Under the pieces are notes generated by a model. The model had not been told where the DNA came from. It was given only the letters and a program-made list of their open reading frames with translations, and ran no database searches. The position numbers and the translations under genes were made by a program. This document shows, one piece after another, positions 1 to 6,284 of a DNA stretch of 8,501 nt (its first letter is position 1; every line of letters starts with the position of its first letter). Origin of the DNA: an uncultured Phycisphaerales bacterium (GTDB taxonomy: Bacteria > Planctomycetota > Phycisphaerae > Phycisphaerales > UBA1924); contig CALMQD010000609.1 in NCBI GenBank assembly GCA_937871415.1, positions 1 through 8,501 on the forward strand, read 5' to 3'.

Positions 1-2
1 AC

Positions 3-29
3 AAACTCGAACGCCAGCTCGTCGCCTGA
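3..29 (+). CDS. Possible 3' end of an upstream gene (partial)
   Basis: In the frame starting at base 3 the sequence reads KLERQLVA and stops at TGA (27-29). The codons favour C in third position (CTC, GTC, GCC), like the genes that follow. The gene would lie directly upstream of a GspF-family gene, where a GspE/PilB or PilT-type ATPase is often found, but eight residues cannot identify it. The remaining 149 bases up to the next start carry no convincing gene. Confidence 0.35.
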   Translation, partial: KLERQLVA

Positions 30-93
30 AACAACGGACCCCGGAAGCAGCCCACGAAACGCCGCACGGTTCGGTCTGTCACCCGCACACGCC

Positions 94-102
94 AGGAAGG
101 AG
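94..102 (+). promoter_or_regulatory. Shine-Dalgarno-like sequence without a suitable start
   Basis: AGGAAGGAG is a strong purine-rich ribosome-binding-like sequence, but no ATG or GTG follows at normal spacing. The nearest start-like codon is TTG at 124, in the wrong frame for the gspF-like gene. The gene's own ATG at 179 is preceded by a C-rich stretch with no such site. It may be coincidence, part of a leader, or a sign that the start is not where it appears. Confidence 0.3.
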
Positions 103-134
103 CACGCGAACAGGCACGCACGATTGACCGACCC

Positions 135-168
135 TCCGTCGCTTGATCGCTCCGTCGCTTCGTCGCTT
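135..168 (+). repeat. Short direct repeats of CGTCGCTT
   Basis: TCCGTCGCTT occurs at 135-144 and again at 151-160, followed at once by CGTCGCTT at 161-168. The repeats lie just upstream of the gspF-like ATG at 179. They could affect initiation or be simple slippage products; nothing else indicates a role. Confidence 0.45.
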
Positions 169-178
169 CCCCCCACCC

Positions 179-1405
179 ATGCCCAGCTATCGATACCAGG
201 TCCGGACGAGCGCGGGCGAGACCCAGGTCGGCGTCATCAACGCCGACAACGTCACCAGCGCAGCCCAGAACCTCCGAAACCAGGGCTTCCGCGTCCTCTC
301 CGTCGCCCCCATCGCCGCAGACGCCGTCGCCGTGGGCCTCGCCGCAAGGATCAAGGAACTCAACGCCGGCAAGCCCAAGACCAAGCACGTCCTCGATTTC
401 ACCACCCAGCTCGCCGTCATGATCCGCGCCGGCATCAACCTCCGCGCCGCCCTCGAAGGCATCGCCGAGCAGACCGAGCACCCCGGCTTCAAGAAGGTCA
501 TCAACCAGCTCAAGACCGACGTCGAGAGCGGCAAGCAGTTCTCCGACGCCATCTCGCGCCACCCCAAGCTCTTCGGACCCCTCTACATCAACATGGTCCG
601 CGCCTCGGAGATGTCCGGCTCCTTCGCCAAGATGCTCGACCGCATCGCCGGATACATCGCCCAGGAGATCGAGACCCGCAAGATGGTCATCGGCGCCGCC
701 ATCTACCCCGGCATCATCGGCACCATGGCCGTCGCCGTCACCGTCTTCCTCCTCACCTTCGTCCTCCCCAAGTTCAAGGCCGTCTTCCACGGCAAGGAAG
801 AGGTCCTCCCCTGGGCCACCACTTTCCTCATGGCCCTCTCCGACTTCATGGTCCACTACTGGTACTTCCTCGTCGGAGGCCTCGTCGTCGTCGCCGGCGG
901 GATCTACGCCTTCGGCCGCACCGAGATCGGCGGCCTCTTCTTCGACCGCCTCAAACTCGCCATCCCCGTCGTCAAGGGCATGTTCCGCGCCCTCTACATC
1001 TCCCGCTCCCTCCAGACCATGGGACAGCTCATCAACGCCGGCGTCCCCATGCTCGACACCCTCGCCATCACCGGCGACATCTCCGGCAACCGCCTCTACC
1101 TCGCCTTCTGGAAGACCGTCTACGCCAGCGTCAAGACCGGCAAGAAGATCGCCGCCCCCATGCTCAAGACCACGCTCCTCCCCCGCGCCGTCACCCAGAT
1201 GATCAGCGCCGGCGAGGAGTCCGGTAAGCTCGGCGAAGTCCTCGACGAGATCTCCTCCTACTACGCCAAGCAGCTCCGCGAGCGCATCAAGGCCGTCACC
1301 AGTCTTATCGAACCCATCATGATCATCCTGATGGGCTCGGTCGTCGGCTTTATCGCCATGGCGATCATCCTGCCCATCTTCAAGATGAGTCAGATCGTTC
1401 GCTAG
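179..1405 (+). CDS. Type II secretion / type IV pilus inner-membrane platform protein, GspF/PilC family
   Basis: This 408-residue protein has the usual length and architecture of the GspF/PilC/PulF family, the polytopic platform that couples the cytoplasmic assembly ATPase to pseudopilus or pilus growth. A short N-terminal part (about 1-60) precedes two homologous T2SSF domains, about 71-195 and 273-398. Each carries the duplicated signature near its middle: RASEMSGSFAKMLDRIA (141-157) and SAGEESGKLGEVLDEIS (343-359). Hydrophobic segments lie at about 170-196, 226-245 and 377-400, giving the typical three-span topology. ATG at 179 was chosen because the conserved sequence begins there (MPSYRYQVRT). 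An in-frame TTG at 143 would add 12 residues of no family character. Neither start has a good ribosome-binding site. Family assignment is secure; whether it serves secretion or a pilus is not decided by the sequence. Confidence 0.93.
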   Translation: MPSYRYQVRTSAGETQVGVINADNVTSAAQNLRNQGFRVLSVAPIAADAVAVGLAARIKELNAGKPKTKHVLDFTTQLAVMIRAGINLRAALEGIAEQTEHPGFKKVINQLKTDVESGKQFSDAISRHPKLFGPLYINMVRASEMSGSFAKMLDRIAGYIAQEIETRKMVIGAAIYPGIIGTMAVAVTVFLLTFVLPKFKAVFHGKEEVLPWATTFLMALSDFMVHYWYFLVGGLVVVAGGIYAFGRTEIGGLFFDRLKLAIPVVKGMFRALYISRSLQTMGQLINAGVPMLDTLAITGDISGNRLYLAFWKTVYASVKTGKKIAAPMLKTTLLPRAVTQMISAGEESGKLGEVLDEISSYYAKQLRERIKAVTSLIEPIMIILMGSVVGFIAMAIILPIFKMSQIVR

Positions 1406-1507
1406 CCGATACCGCGTGCGCACTCCGGTCCCCGCGCCCGCCGCCGCGAGTTATCGCGCTTGCACACGCCCGGACTGGATCGGACGTTTGTTCATGGCGC
1501 GCCCGCC

Positions 1508-1522
1508 TCTCCCCGCCGGAGA
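1508..1522 (+). other. Small hairpin upstream of the GspI-like gene
   Basis: TCTCC (1508-1512) pairs with GGAGA (1518-1522) around a five-base loop, just before the ribosome-binding site at 1536. It is too short to call a terminator and has no T-run. The 141-base gap between the gspF-like and gspI-like genes (1406-1546) shows nothing else clear. Confidence 0.25.
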
Positions 1523-1535
1523 AGCCCGCACGCCC

Positions 1536-1541
1536 GGAGGG
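1536..1541 (+). promoter_or_regulatory. Ribosome-binding site that decides the start at 1547
   Basis: GGAGGG lies 5 bases before ATG 1547 and 8 bases before the adjacent ATG 1550. It supports a start here rather than at the in-frame TTG at 1460. Confidence 0.7.
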
Positions 1542-1546
1542 TCGGG

Positions 1547-2275
1547 ATGATGTGTTTCCGCCAACTCGCCCGCTCGCCCCGCGCCCGGCGCGTCCAACAC
1601 GCGCCCCGGCCCCGCCGCGCCTTCACCCTCATCGAGACCTCCCTCGCCCTGGTCATCATCGGTGTCGGCGTCCTCGCACTCGTCGAGGCACAGCAGTCCT
1701 TCATCAAGTCCAACGGCTGGTCCACCCACGCCGCCACCGCCACCTACCTCGCCAACGAGATCCGCGAACGCACGCGCCGCCTCCCCAAGCACGACCCCGT
1801 CACCGGACTCTACTTCGCCAACAACGGCTCCGGCGGCGGCGCGGCCCTCAACGGCTGGGGGCCCGAGCAGGGCGAAGTCGGCGTCGATGACTACGACGAC
1901 CTCGACGACTTCGACGGTCTCACCCTCGCCTTCAACGGAACCCCGGGCCGCGACGACGGCGACCTCCCCGGACCCATCGACGCCTTCGGCGCCGTCATCC
2001 CCGAGATCAACGCCAACGGCGCCGCCATGCAGGACCAGGACGGCCGACCCATGAACCTCCAGGGATGGGCCCAGCGCATCGAGGTCCGCAAGGTCGACCC
2101 CACCAACTTCAACACCGTCTACGACAACGACGAGGTCCTCCCCGCCGACGGCTCCGGATTCCGCGGCCTCGCCGTTGACCAGTTCCCGCTCCGCGTCACC
2201 GTCACCGTCACCTACCAGGGCCCCTTCGACACCGAACCCAACATCGCCGCCGTCGTCACCTGGATCGTCCCTTAA
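1547..2275 (+). CDS. Minor pseudopilin with type IV prepilin leader, GspI/PilV-like
   Basis: The 242-residue protein begins with a 25-residue basic leader ending in RPRRA, followed by FTLIETSLALVIIGVGVLAL, the class III prepilin signal. Cleavage is predicted between Ala25 and Phe26, with Glu at +5 and a hydrophobic helix at about 26-48. A normal leader usually ends in Gly; Ala is tolerated by prepilin peptidases. The exported part has an acidic loop, DDYDDLDDFDG (114-124), that could bind metal, and a C-terminal strand-rich stretch (about 212-240). It follows a gspF-like gene and precedes two further prepilin-like genes, matching the minor pseudopilin block of type II systems. GspI/PilV is suggested by the TxxETSLALVIIGVGVLAL helix and gene order, not by clear similarity in the exported domain. 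GGAGGG at 1536 fixes the start; starting at TTG 1460 would add 29 residues of unlikely leader. Confidence 0.82.
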   Translation: MMCFRQLARSPRARRVQHAPRPRRAFTLIETSLALVIIGVGVLALVEAQQSFIKSNGWSTHAATATYLANEIRERTRRLPKHDPVTGLYFANNGSGGGAALNGWGPEQGEVGVDDYDDLDDFDGLTLAFNGTPGRDDGDLPGPIDAFGAVIPEINANGAAMQDQDGRPMNLQGWAQRIEVRKVDPTNFNTVYDNDEVLPADGSGFRGLAVDQFPLRVTVTVTYQGPFDTEPNIAAVVTWIVP

Positions 2276-2315
2276 ACCGCCCCCCGCACCGCCCGCAAGG
2301 CGCCGACCACGTATC

Positions 2316-2321
2316 AGGAGG
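2316..2321 (+). promoter_or_regulatory. Consensus Shine-Dalgarno site with long spacing to the GspK-like gene
   Basis: AGGAGG is a perfect match to the anti-Shine-Dalgarno sequence. The next in-frame starts are TTG 2335 (13 bases after it), ATG 2338 (16 bases) and ATG 2344 (22 bases), all further than the usual 5-9. The site lies in the 62-base gap between the GspI-like and GspK-like genes. Confidence 0.55.
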
Positions 2322-2337
2322 CTGGACCGCCCGGTTG

Positions 2338-5259
2338 ATGTCGATGCGAGAACGCCCCATGACCCCCCGCTCATCCCGCCCGATCGAACCCCGTTCCGCC
2401 CCGACCAACGCCCCGCGCCGGCTCCGCGCATACCTCCGCTCCCGCCGCGGCGTCACCAGCGTCCTCGCCATGATGTTCATGGTCATGTTCGGCTCCCTCG
2501 CCGTCGCCATGGCCGTCGCCAGCCAGGGCAACCTCCGAACCGCCAACACCCACCTCCACGTCGTCCGCGCCATGGGCGCCGCCGAAACCGGCATGGCCAT
2601 CGCCGAGAAGACCCTCACCGACGCCGTCGCCCGCTTCCAGGTCACCAAGGGCGTCGTCGATGCCGGCTTCGGCTGGCGCCTCTGGACCGGTCAGACCATC
2701 AGCGGCGACGGCACCGTCAACATCCGCCCCTCCGCCGACGGCCGGCCCGACGAAGTCACCACCCGCGGCGTCGCCGAGGCCGTCCTCAACGCCCACCTCC
2801 ACGACAACAACCGCCTCTCCGTCGCGGGCTTCCCCGACACCGCCGACATCTTCACGCCCAGCGGCGACATCGACGACGCCGAGTACAAAACCGAGGCGTG
2901 GGTCCGCACCGCGCTCATCGCGATCGACGGCGACGCCGCCGCCTCCGGCGCCCACCCCGCCGCCTACCAGATCACCTACGCCCCGCTCGCCAGCGGCACC
3001 GACGTCCGCGTCATCGTCACCGGCTACAGCTCCATCGGCGCCCAGGGCTCCGACTACGTCTACGGCCGCTCCGCCTCCGGCGACGTCCAGCGCCCCATCC
3101 TCCGCCAGATCCAGCAGGACTTCCGCATCGCCAAGCGCCCGGGCCACGCCATCCTCGCCCCCAGCCGCATCATGATCGGCAAGAACGTCCACGTCACCGG
3201 CAACCTCGGCGCGATCTACACCGACGTCAACGAGGAGAACGGCCACCCCATCACGATCAAGTCCGACTTCTACGGCATCAACGCCACGCTCAACGCCAAA
3301 CTCGACGACCTCTTCGAGGCCCTCGCCGCCCACGACGTCGACGGCGACAACCGCCTCCGCGTCGGACACGCCATCGAGGGCGCCGCCATCCCCAGCAACA
3401 GCACCGACTACGACGGCAACGGCGCCGCCGACAACGCCTTCACCGACCGCACCGGCGACGGCTACGTCGACGAGTTCGACGTGTTCCTCTCCCAGTACGA
3501 CACCAACGGCGACGGCCGCGTCGTCCTCTCCAGCGCGCTCACCGCCGGCACCCCCGCCGCCGGACAGGCCCCCGAGTTCACCGCCGACGACGACCTCGCC
3601 CTCCTCATCGACTCCTCCAACCCCGACCGAAACCGCAACGGCATCTCCGGATACGTCGACGCCAACCGCAACGGCCGCTGGGACTCCGGTGAGGCCATCA
3701 ACGACATCGACCCCAACACCGGCGCCTTCCGCGACCGCGTCCTCGGCTGGCGCGACGGCGTCATCGACCGCCGCGACCAGTACAACAAGGTCCGCGGCCG
3801 CCTCGTCTACCGCACCAGCGAGCAGTCCTGGGCCACCGCCCACGACGACTACAAGAGCAAGGTCCAGGGCCCCATCATCCCCGACCGGGGCCAGAGCGCC
3901 CAGACCTTCGGCGCCGACACCGATGCGCTCCCCGAGGTCTCCGCCGCCACCTTCGTCGATTCCCAGAACCCGCTCAAGGACGCCGCCGACGGCCAGACCT
4001 TCGACCAGCAGGTCGCCACCCAGCTCGGCATCTCCACCACCGCCCTCGCCACCTACACCGAGGCCAGCACCTCCGCCTCCTCGCCGCGATTCTGGCGCGC
4101 CGACCTCGACGACGCCTACGTCTACTCCCGCACCGGCCGCCACCTCTACGAGCAGATGCCCTTCAACTCGCCCTCCTTCTCCGACTGGTACTACCGCCCG
4201 CGCTACGAGAACATGACCTTCAAGAACGTCCAGATCCCCCGCGGCACCAACGCCCTCTTCATCAACTGCACCTTCGTCGGCGTCACCTACGTCCGCACCT
4301 ACACCGACAACACCCACGCCCAGTGGTCCAACTACGGCAAACTCGTCTGGAGCAACACCGCCAACAAGCCCGTCGCCGCCACCGACCCCCTCGACAAGTC
4401 CGACTTCCCGCGCTACACCACCGGCAACGTTATCGACGGCCCCGCCAACTACGACTCCTTCCCCGACCCGCCCGTCATCGACGGCGCGACCAAGACCGGC
4501 GCCGCACGAAACACCAAGCTCTACTCCAACAACATCCGCTTCCACGACTGCCTCTTCGTCGGCACCGTCGTGAGCGACACGCCCCAGGCCTACACCCACG
4601 TCCGCAACAAACTCCAGTTCACCGGCAAGACCCGCTTCACCGACGAGCACCCCGAACAGCCCGACAACCCCTCCCTCAACCCCGACGAGGACGAACGCGA
4701 CGAGATCGCCAAGTCCAGCCTCATGGTCCCCCAGTACTCCGTCGACATCGGCGCCTTCAACAGCCCCACCGACACCTACTCCGGCGCCACCGGCACCCAG
4801 AACGTCAACCTCCAGGGAACCATCGTCGCCGGGCTCATGGACATCCGCGGCAACACCACCATCGACGGCGCGCTCCTCCTCACCTTCGCACCCGTCGCCG
4901 GCCAGGGACCGCTCCAGCAGAACGGACAGGCCGTCGGCTCTACCGCCGGTTTCAACTCCACCTTCGGCTACTTCGGCCCCCAGGACGGCGACGGCGAATC
5001 CCTCGACCCGCTCACCCTTCCCATCGTCAACGGCCAGCGCATCGCCGGCTGGGACCTCGACGGCGACGGCATCGCCGACCTCGACCCGTCCCACACCCCG
5101 ACCTCCGCCCAGATCGCCGCCGGCGCCACCGCCGTCCCCTTCTACGGATACGGGCGCGTCGAACTGAACTGGAACCCCAACCGCCCCATGCCCGACGGCA
5201 TCCTGCTCCCGCTCTCCGTCGTGCCGCTGTCCGAAACGTACCGGGAGGGCCGCCGATGA
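2338..5259 (+). CDS. Very large GspK/PilX-like minor pseudopilin with EF-hand-like loops and a probable beta-helix region
   Basis: The 973-residue protein has a basic N-terminal tail ending in SRRG (35-38), then VTSVLAMMFMVMFGSLAVAM (39-58), a hydrophobic helix that continues to about 61. This resembles a prepilin or PilX N-terminus, with cleavage expected after Gly38. Position +5 of the mature chain is Leu, not Glu; lack of Glu5 is a known feature of GspK, the tip pseudopilin. Residues 62-270 look like a globular exported part. EF-hand or dockerin-like loops cluster at 333-344 (DVDGDN), 357-381, 388-396 (DTNGDG), 430-441 and 441-452 (DANRNGRWDSGE, a good EF loop), with another at 906-914 (DLDGDG). 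At about 623-650, 730-765 and 820-850, short hydrophobic strands separated by turns (MTFKNVQI, ALFINCTFVG, IRFHDCLFVG) look like a right-handed beta-helix. Classical GspK is about 320 residues, so this is roughly three times larger. The stop overlaps the next start. ATG 2338 is preferred; TTG 2335 is possible. GspK/PilX is inferred from the N-terminus and context. Confidence 0.68.
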   Translation: MSMRERPMTPRSSRPIEPRSAPTNAPRRLRAYLRSRRGVTSVLAMMFMVMFGSLAVAMAVASQGNLRTANTHLHVVRAMGAAETGMAIAEKTLTDAVARFQVTKGVVDAGFGWRLWTGQTISGDGTVNIRPSADGRPDEVTTRGVAEAVLNAHLHDNNRLSVAGFPDTADIFTPSGDIDDAEYKTEAWVRTALIAIDGDAAASGAHPAAYQITYAPLASGTDVRVIVTGYSSIGAQGSDYVYGRSASGDVQRPILRQIQQDFRIAKRPGHAILAPSRIMIGKNVHVTGNLGAIYTDVNEENGHPITIKSDFYGINATLNAKLDDLFEALAAHDVDGDNRLRVGHAIEGAAIPSNSTDYDGNGAADNAFTDRTGDGYVDEFDVFLSQYDTNGDGRVVLSSALTAGTPAAGQAPEFTADDDLALLIDSSNPDRNRNGISGYVDANRNGRWDSGEAINDIDPNTGAFRDRVLGWRDGVIDRRDQYNKVRGRLVYRTSEQSWATAHDDYKSKVQGPIIPDRGQSAQTFGADTDALPEVSAATFVDSQNPLKDAADGQTFDQQVATQLGISTTALATYTEASTSASSPRFWRADLDDAYVYSRTGRHLYEQMPFNSPSFSDWYYRPRYENMTFKNVQIPRGTNALFINCTFVGVTYVRTYTDNTHAQWSNYGKLVWSNTANKPVAATDPLDKSDFPRYTTGNVIDGPANYDSFPDPPVIDGATKTGAARNTKLYSNNIRFHDCLFVGTVVSDTPQAYTHVRNKLQFTGKTRFTDEHPEQPDNPSLNPDEDERDEIAKSSLMVPQYSVDIGAFNSPTDTYSGATGTQNVNLQGTIVAGLMDIRGNTTIDGALLLTFAPVAGQGPLQQNGQAVGSTAGFNSTFGYFGPQDGDGESLDPLTLPIVNGQRIAGWDLDGDGIADLDPSHTPTSAQIAAGATAVPFYGYGRVELNWNPNRPMPDGILLPLSVVPLSETYREGRR
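3334..3693 (+). other. Region encoding a cluster of EF-hand-like Asp/Asn loops
   Basis: Residues 333-452 of the GspK-like protein contain five or six loops of the pattern DxDxDG or DxNxNG. The clearest are DTNGDG (388-393) and DANRNGRWDSGE (441-452), which has acidic or amide ligands at 1, 3, 5 and Glu at 12. Such loops bind Ca2+ in dockerins, EF-hands and thrombospondin type 3 repeats. Helices flanking each loop are not obvious, so free-standing calcium loops are as likely as true EF-hands. Confidence 0.65.
5243..5249 (+). promoter_or_regulatory. Ribosome-binding site inside the 3' end of the GspK-like gene
   Basis: GGGAGGG lies 6 bases before ATG 5256. Together with the ATGA overlap of stop and start it indicates that the GspJ-like gene is translated in coupling with the GspK-like gene. 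Confidence 0.7.
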
Positions 5260-5864
5260 ACCACCGAACCCGCACCCACGCACGCCGCGCCTTCTCGCTG
5301 GTCGAGATGCTCATCGCGCTGACCATCAGCGCGACGCTCCTCACCGCCACCCTCACCGCCTTCGACGCCTCCTGGCGAGCCTACAAGGACACCACCGAGT
5401 CCGCGTCCACCCACGTCGTCTCGCGCATCGTCATGCACCGCATCCTCGCGATGGTGCGCACCGGCACCGAGTTCGGCCCCTACCCCGACGACGTCCTCGA
5501 CGCCTCGCAGAACCCCCTCACCTCCACCTCCATCGAGTTCGTCTCCGAGGCCGACCGCCTCGCCGGCAACAACCGCATCACGCGCATCGAACGCCGCGCC
5601 GTCGCCAACACCACCGACCAGTTCGAACTCTGGTACGTCCTCATCAACCGCGCCGACGGCTCCACCATCGAAGAGCGCCCGCTCCTGGCCAACGTCCGCG
5701 AGGCCCTCTTCATCCTCGAGTACGAGCCCGGCCCGCGCCTTGTCCGCGCCACCATCGACCTCTCCATCCGTCCCAACGACGAGGACGACCTCCGCGTCGG
5801 CGGCACCGACCGCACCCCGATGATCCGCCTGGTCGCCTCCGCCGAGCCGCGTCAGCTCCAGTAA
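5256..5864 (+). CDS. Minor pseudopilin with type IV prepilin leader, GspJ/PilW-like
   Basis: The 202-residue protein has a short basic leader, MNHRTRTHARRA, followed by FSLVEMLIALTISATLLTAT. Cleavage is predicted between Ala12 and Phe13, with Glu at +5 (residue 17) and a hydrophobic helix at about 13-36. As in the GspI-like protein, the residue before cleavage is Ala rather than Gly. The exported domain (about 40-202) has alternating strands such as FELWYVLI (123-130) and ALFILEYEPG (150-159), which fits the GspJ/PilW fold, and about 200 residues is usual for GspJ. ATG 5256 overlaps the preceding TGA in ATGA and has GGGAGGG upstream. In classical systems GspI, GspJ and GspK form the quasi-helical tip complex; here the order is I-like, K-like, J-like. 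The GspJ label rests on length, leader and context; the prepilin class is firm. Confidence 0.82.
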   Translation: MNHRTRTHARRAFSLVEMLIALTISATLLTATLTAFDASWRAYKDTTESASTHVVSRIVMHRILAMVRTGTEFGPYPDDVLDASQNPLTSTSIEFVSEADRLAGNNRITRIERRAVANTTDQFELWYVLINRADGSTIEERPLLANVREALFILEYEPGPRLVRATIDLSIRPNDEDDLRVGGTDRTPMIRLVASAEPRQLQ

Positions 5865-5900
5865 TCCCACGCCGTCTTGGCCGCTCCGCCTTGGACTTTT

Positions 5901-5950
5901 CCTCTCTCCCGCTTGCGGGAGAGATGTCATGCGAAGCATGACAGAGAGGG
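5901..5950. repeat. Type A branched palindrome, copy 1
   Basis: Two hairpins lie side by side inside an outer stem. TCTCTCCCGC (5903-5912) pairs with GCGGGAGAGA (5915-5924) around TT. TGTCATGC (5925-5932) pairs with GCATGACA (5936-5943) around GAA. CCTCTC (5901-5906) can pair with GAGAGG (5944-5949), which would give a three-way junction with a shortened first hairpin. It is the first structure after the pseudopilin operon and could act at the 3' end of its mRNA, but no T-run follows, so it is not a standard intrinsic terminator. Confidence 0.8.
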
Positions 5951-5973
5951 TGGCCTTTGCCTTGGGCGTCACC

Positions 5974-6021
5974 GGCCTTTGGTGGCACCGGCCTTTGGTG
6001 GCACCGGCCTTTGGTGGCACC
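5974..6021. repeat. Three perfect tandem copies of a 16-base unit
   Basis: GGCCTTTGGTGGCACC occurs three times without change at 5974-5989, 5990-6005 and 6006-6021. A degenerate copy with inserted bases precedes it (5952-5973). The last unit runs straight into a type B hairpin. Identical copies indicate recent expansion or correction. No protein-like signal is present, although open frames cross the region because the unit lacks stop codons in some frames. Confidence 0.9.
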
Positions 6022-6038
6022 GGTCTCCAGACCGGTGC
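6017..6038. repeat. Type B hairpin, copy 1
   Basis: GCACCGGTCT (6017-6026) is followed by CC and its exact reverse complement AGACCGGTGC (6029-6038). This is a 10-base perfect stem with a two-base gap. The left arm begins inside the last 16-base tandem unit. An identical copy lies at 6125-6146. Confidence 0.88.
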
Positions 6039-6056
6039 GCCTTGTTGTCTTGGGTG

Positions 6057-6077
6057 GCACAGGCGTCCCGCCTGTGC
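6057..6077. repeat. Type B hairpin, variant copy 2 with changed but still paired arms
   Basis: GCACAGGCG (6057-6065) pairs perfectly with CGCCTGTGC (6069-6077) around TCC. It is preceded by GGTG, as the other copies are, and keeps the GCAC/GTGC base. The inner stem differs from copies 1 and 3 (AGGCG instead of CGGTCT) on both arms, so pairing is kept while sequence is not. Confidence 0.85.
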
Positions 6078-6098
6078 GTCTTCTGCCTTCGGATCTTT

Positions 6099-6146
6099 GC
6101 CTTTGGTGGCACCGGCCTTTGGTGGCACCGGTCTCCAGACCGGTGC
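6099..6146. repeat. Second 16-base tandem array ending in type B hairpin copy 3
   Basis: A 15-base unit at 6099-6113 (lacking the first G) and a full unit GGCCTTTGGTGGCACC at 6114-6129 lead into GCACCGGTCT (6125-6134), CC, and AGACCGGTGC (6137-6146). The hairpin is identical to copy 1. Unit number differs between arrays (three versus two), consistent with slippage or recombination. Confidence 0.88.
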
Positions 6147-6157
6147 ATGTATCTCGC

Positions 6158-6212
6158 TCTCTCCCGCCCGAAGGAGCGGGAGAGATGTCCGAGTCTTCGA
6201 GGACAGAGAGGG
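6158..6212. repeat. Type A branched palindrome, copy 2 (divergent)
   Basis: TCTCTCCCGC (6158-6167) pairs with GCGGGAGAGA (6176-6185), the same arms as copy 1, but the loop is eight bases (CCGAAGGA) instead of TT. The second hairpin has TGTCC (6186-6190) paired with GGACA (6201-6205); its inner sequence is unrelated to the ATGC-GAA-GCAT of copies 1 and 3. GAGAGGG follows at 6206-6212. The overall layout is preserved. Confidence 0.75.
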
Positions 6213-6226
6213 CGCCTTCTGCCTCT

Positions 6227-6252
6227 GGTGTCACCGCTCTCCGGGCCGGCGC
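6227..6252. repeat. Degenerate type B hairpin, copy 4
   Basis: GGTGTCACCGCTCTCC followed by GGGCCGGCGC aligns with the type B copies base for base over most of its length, but several stem pairs are lost. It follows type A copy 2 through a linker (GCGCCTTCTGCCTCT) like the one after copy 1. It is best read as a decayed member of the family. Confidence 0.55.
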
Positions 6253-6284
6253 GCCATCCGCCCTGCCGCGCTGCCTTCGCCTTT

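Noticed and set aside
124..1227. A 367-residue Arg/Pro/His-rich plus-strand frame starting at TTG 124
   Set aside because: It overlaps the gspF-like gene in another frame and has only low-complexity composition; the GspF domains are in the other frame.
1460..1492. Promoter with TTGCAC (1460-1465) for the GspI-like gene
   Set aside because: No good -10 element lies at 16-18 bases; TTTGTT at 1487-1492 is a poor match and spaced too far.
2371..5283. A 970-residue open frame on the minus strand opposite the GspK-like gene
   Set aside because: Its composition is Gly, Val, Asp, Ala and Glu almost throughout with no domain, as expected for the complement of C-ended codons. The plus-strand protein has a prepilin-like start, EF-like loops and a coupled neighbour.
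5901..5950. Intrinsic terminator for the pseudopilin operon
   Set aside because: The hairpins are strong but no T-run follows on either strand. The TTTT at 5897-5900 comes before, not after, the plus-strand hairpin.
5142..6128. A 328-residue minus-strand frame crossing the GspJ-like gene and the repeats
   Set aside because: It is the complement of the GspJ-like gene joined to repeat translation (PPKAGATKG) and has no independent support.
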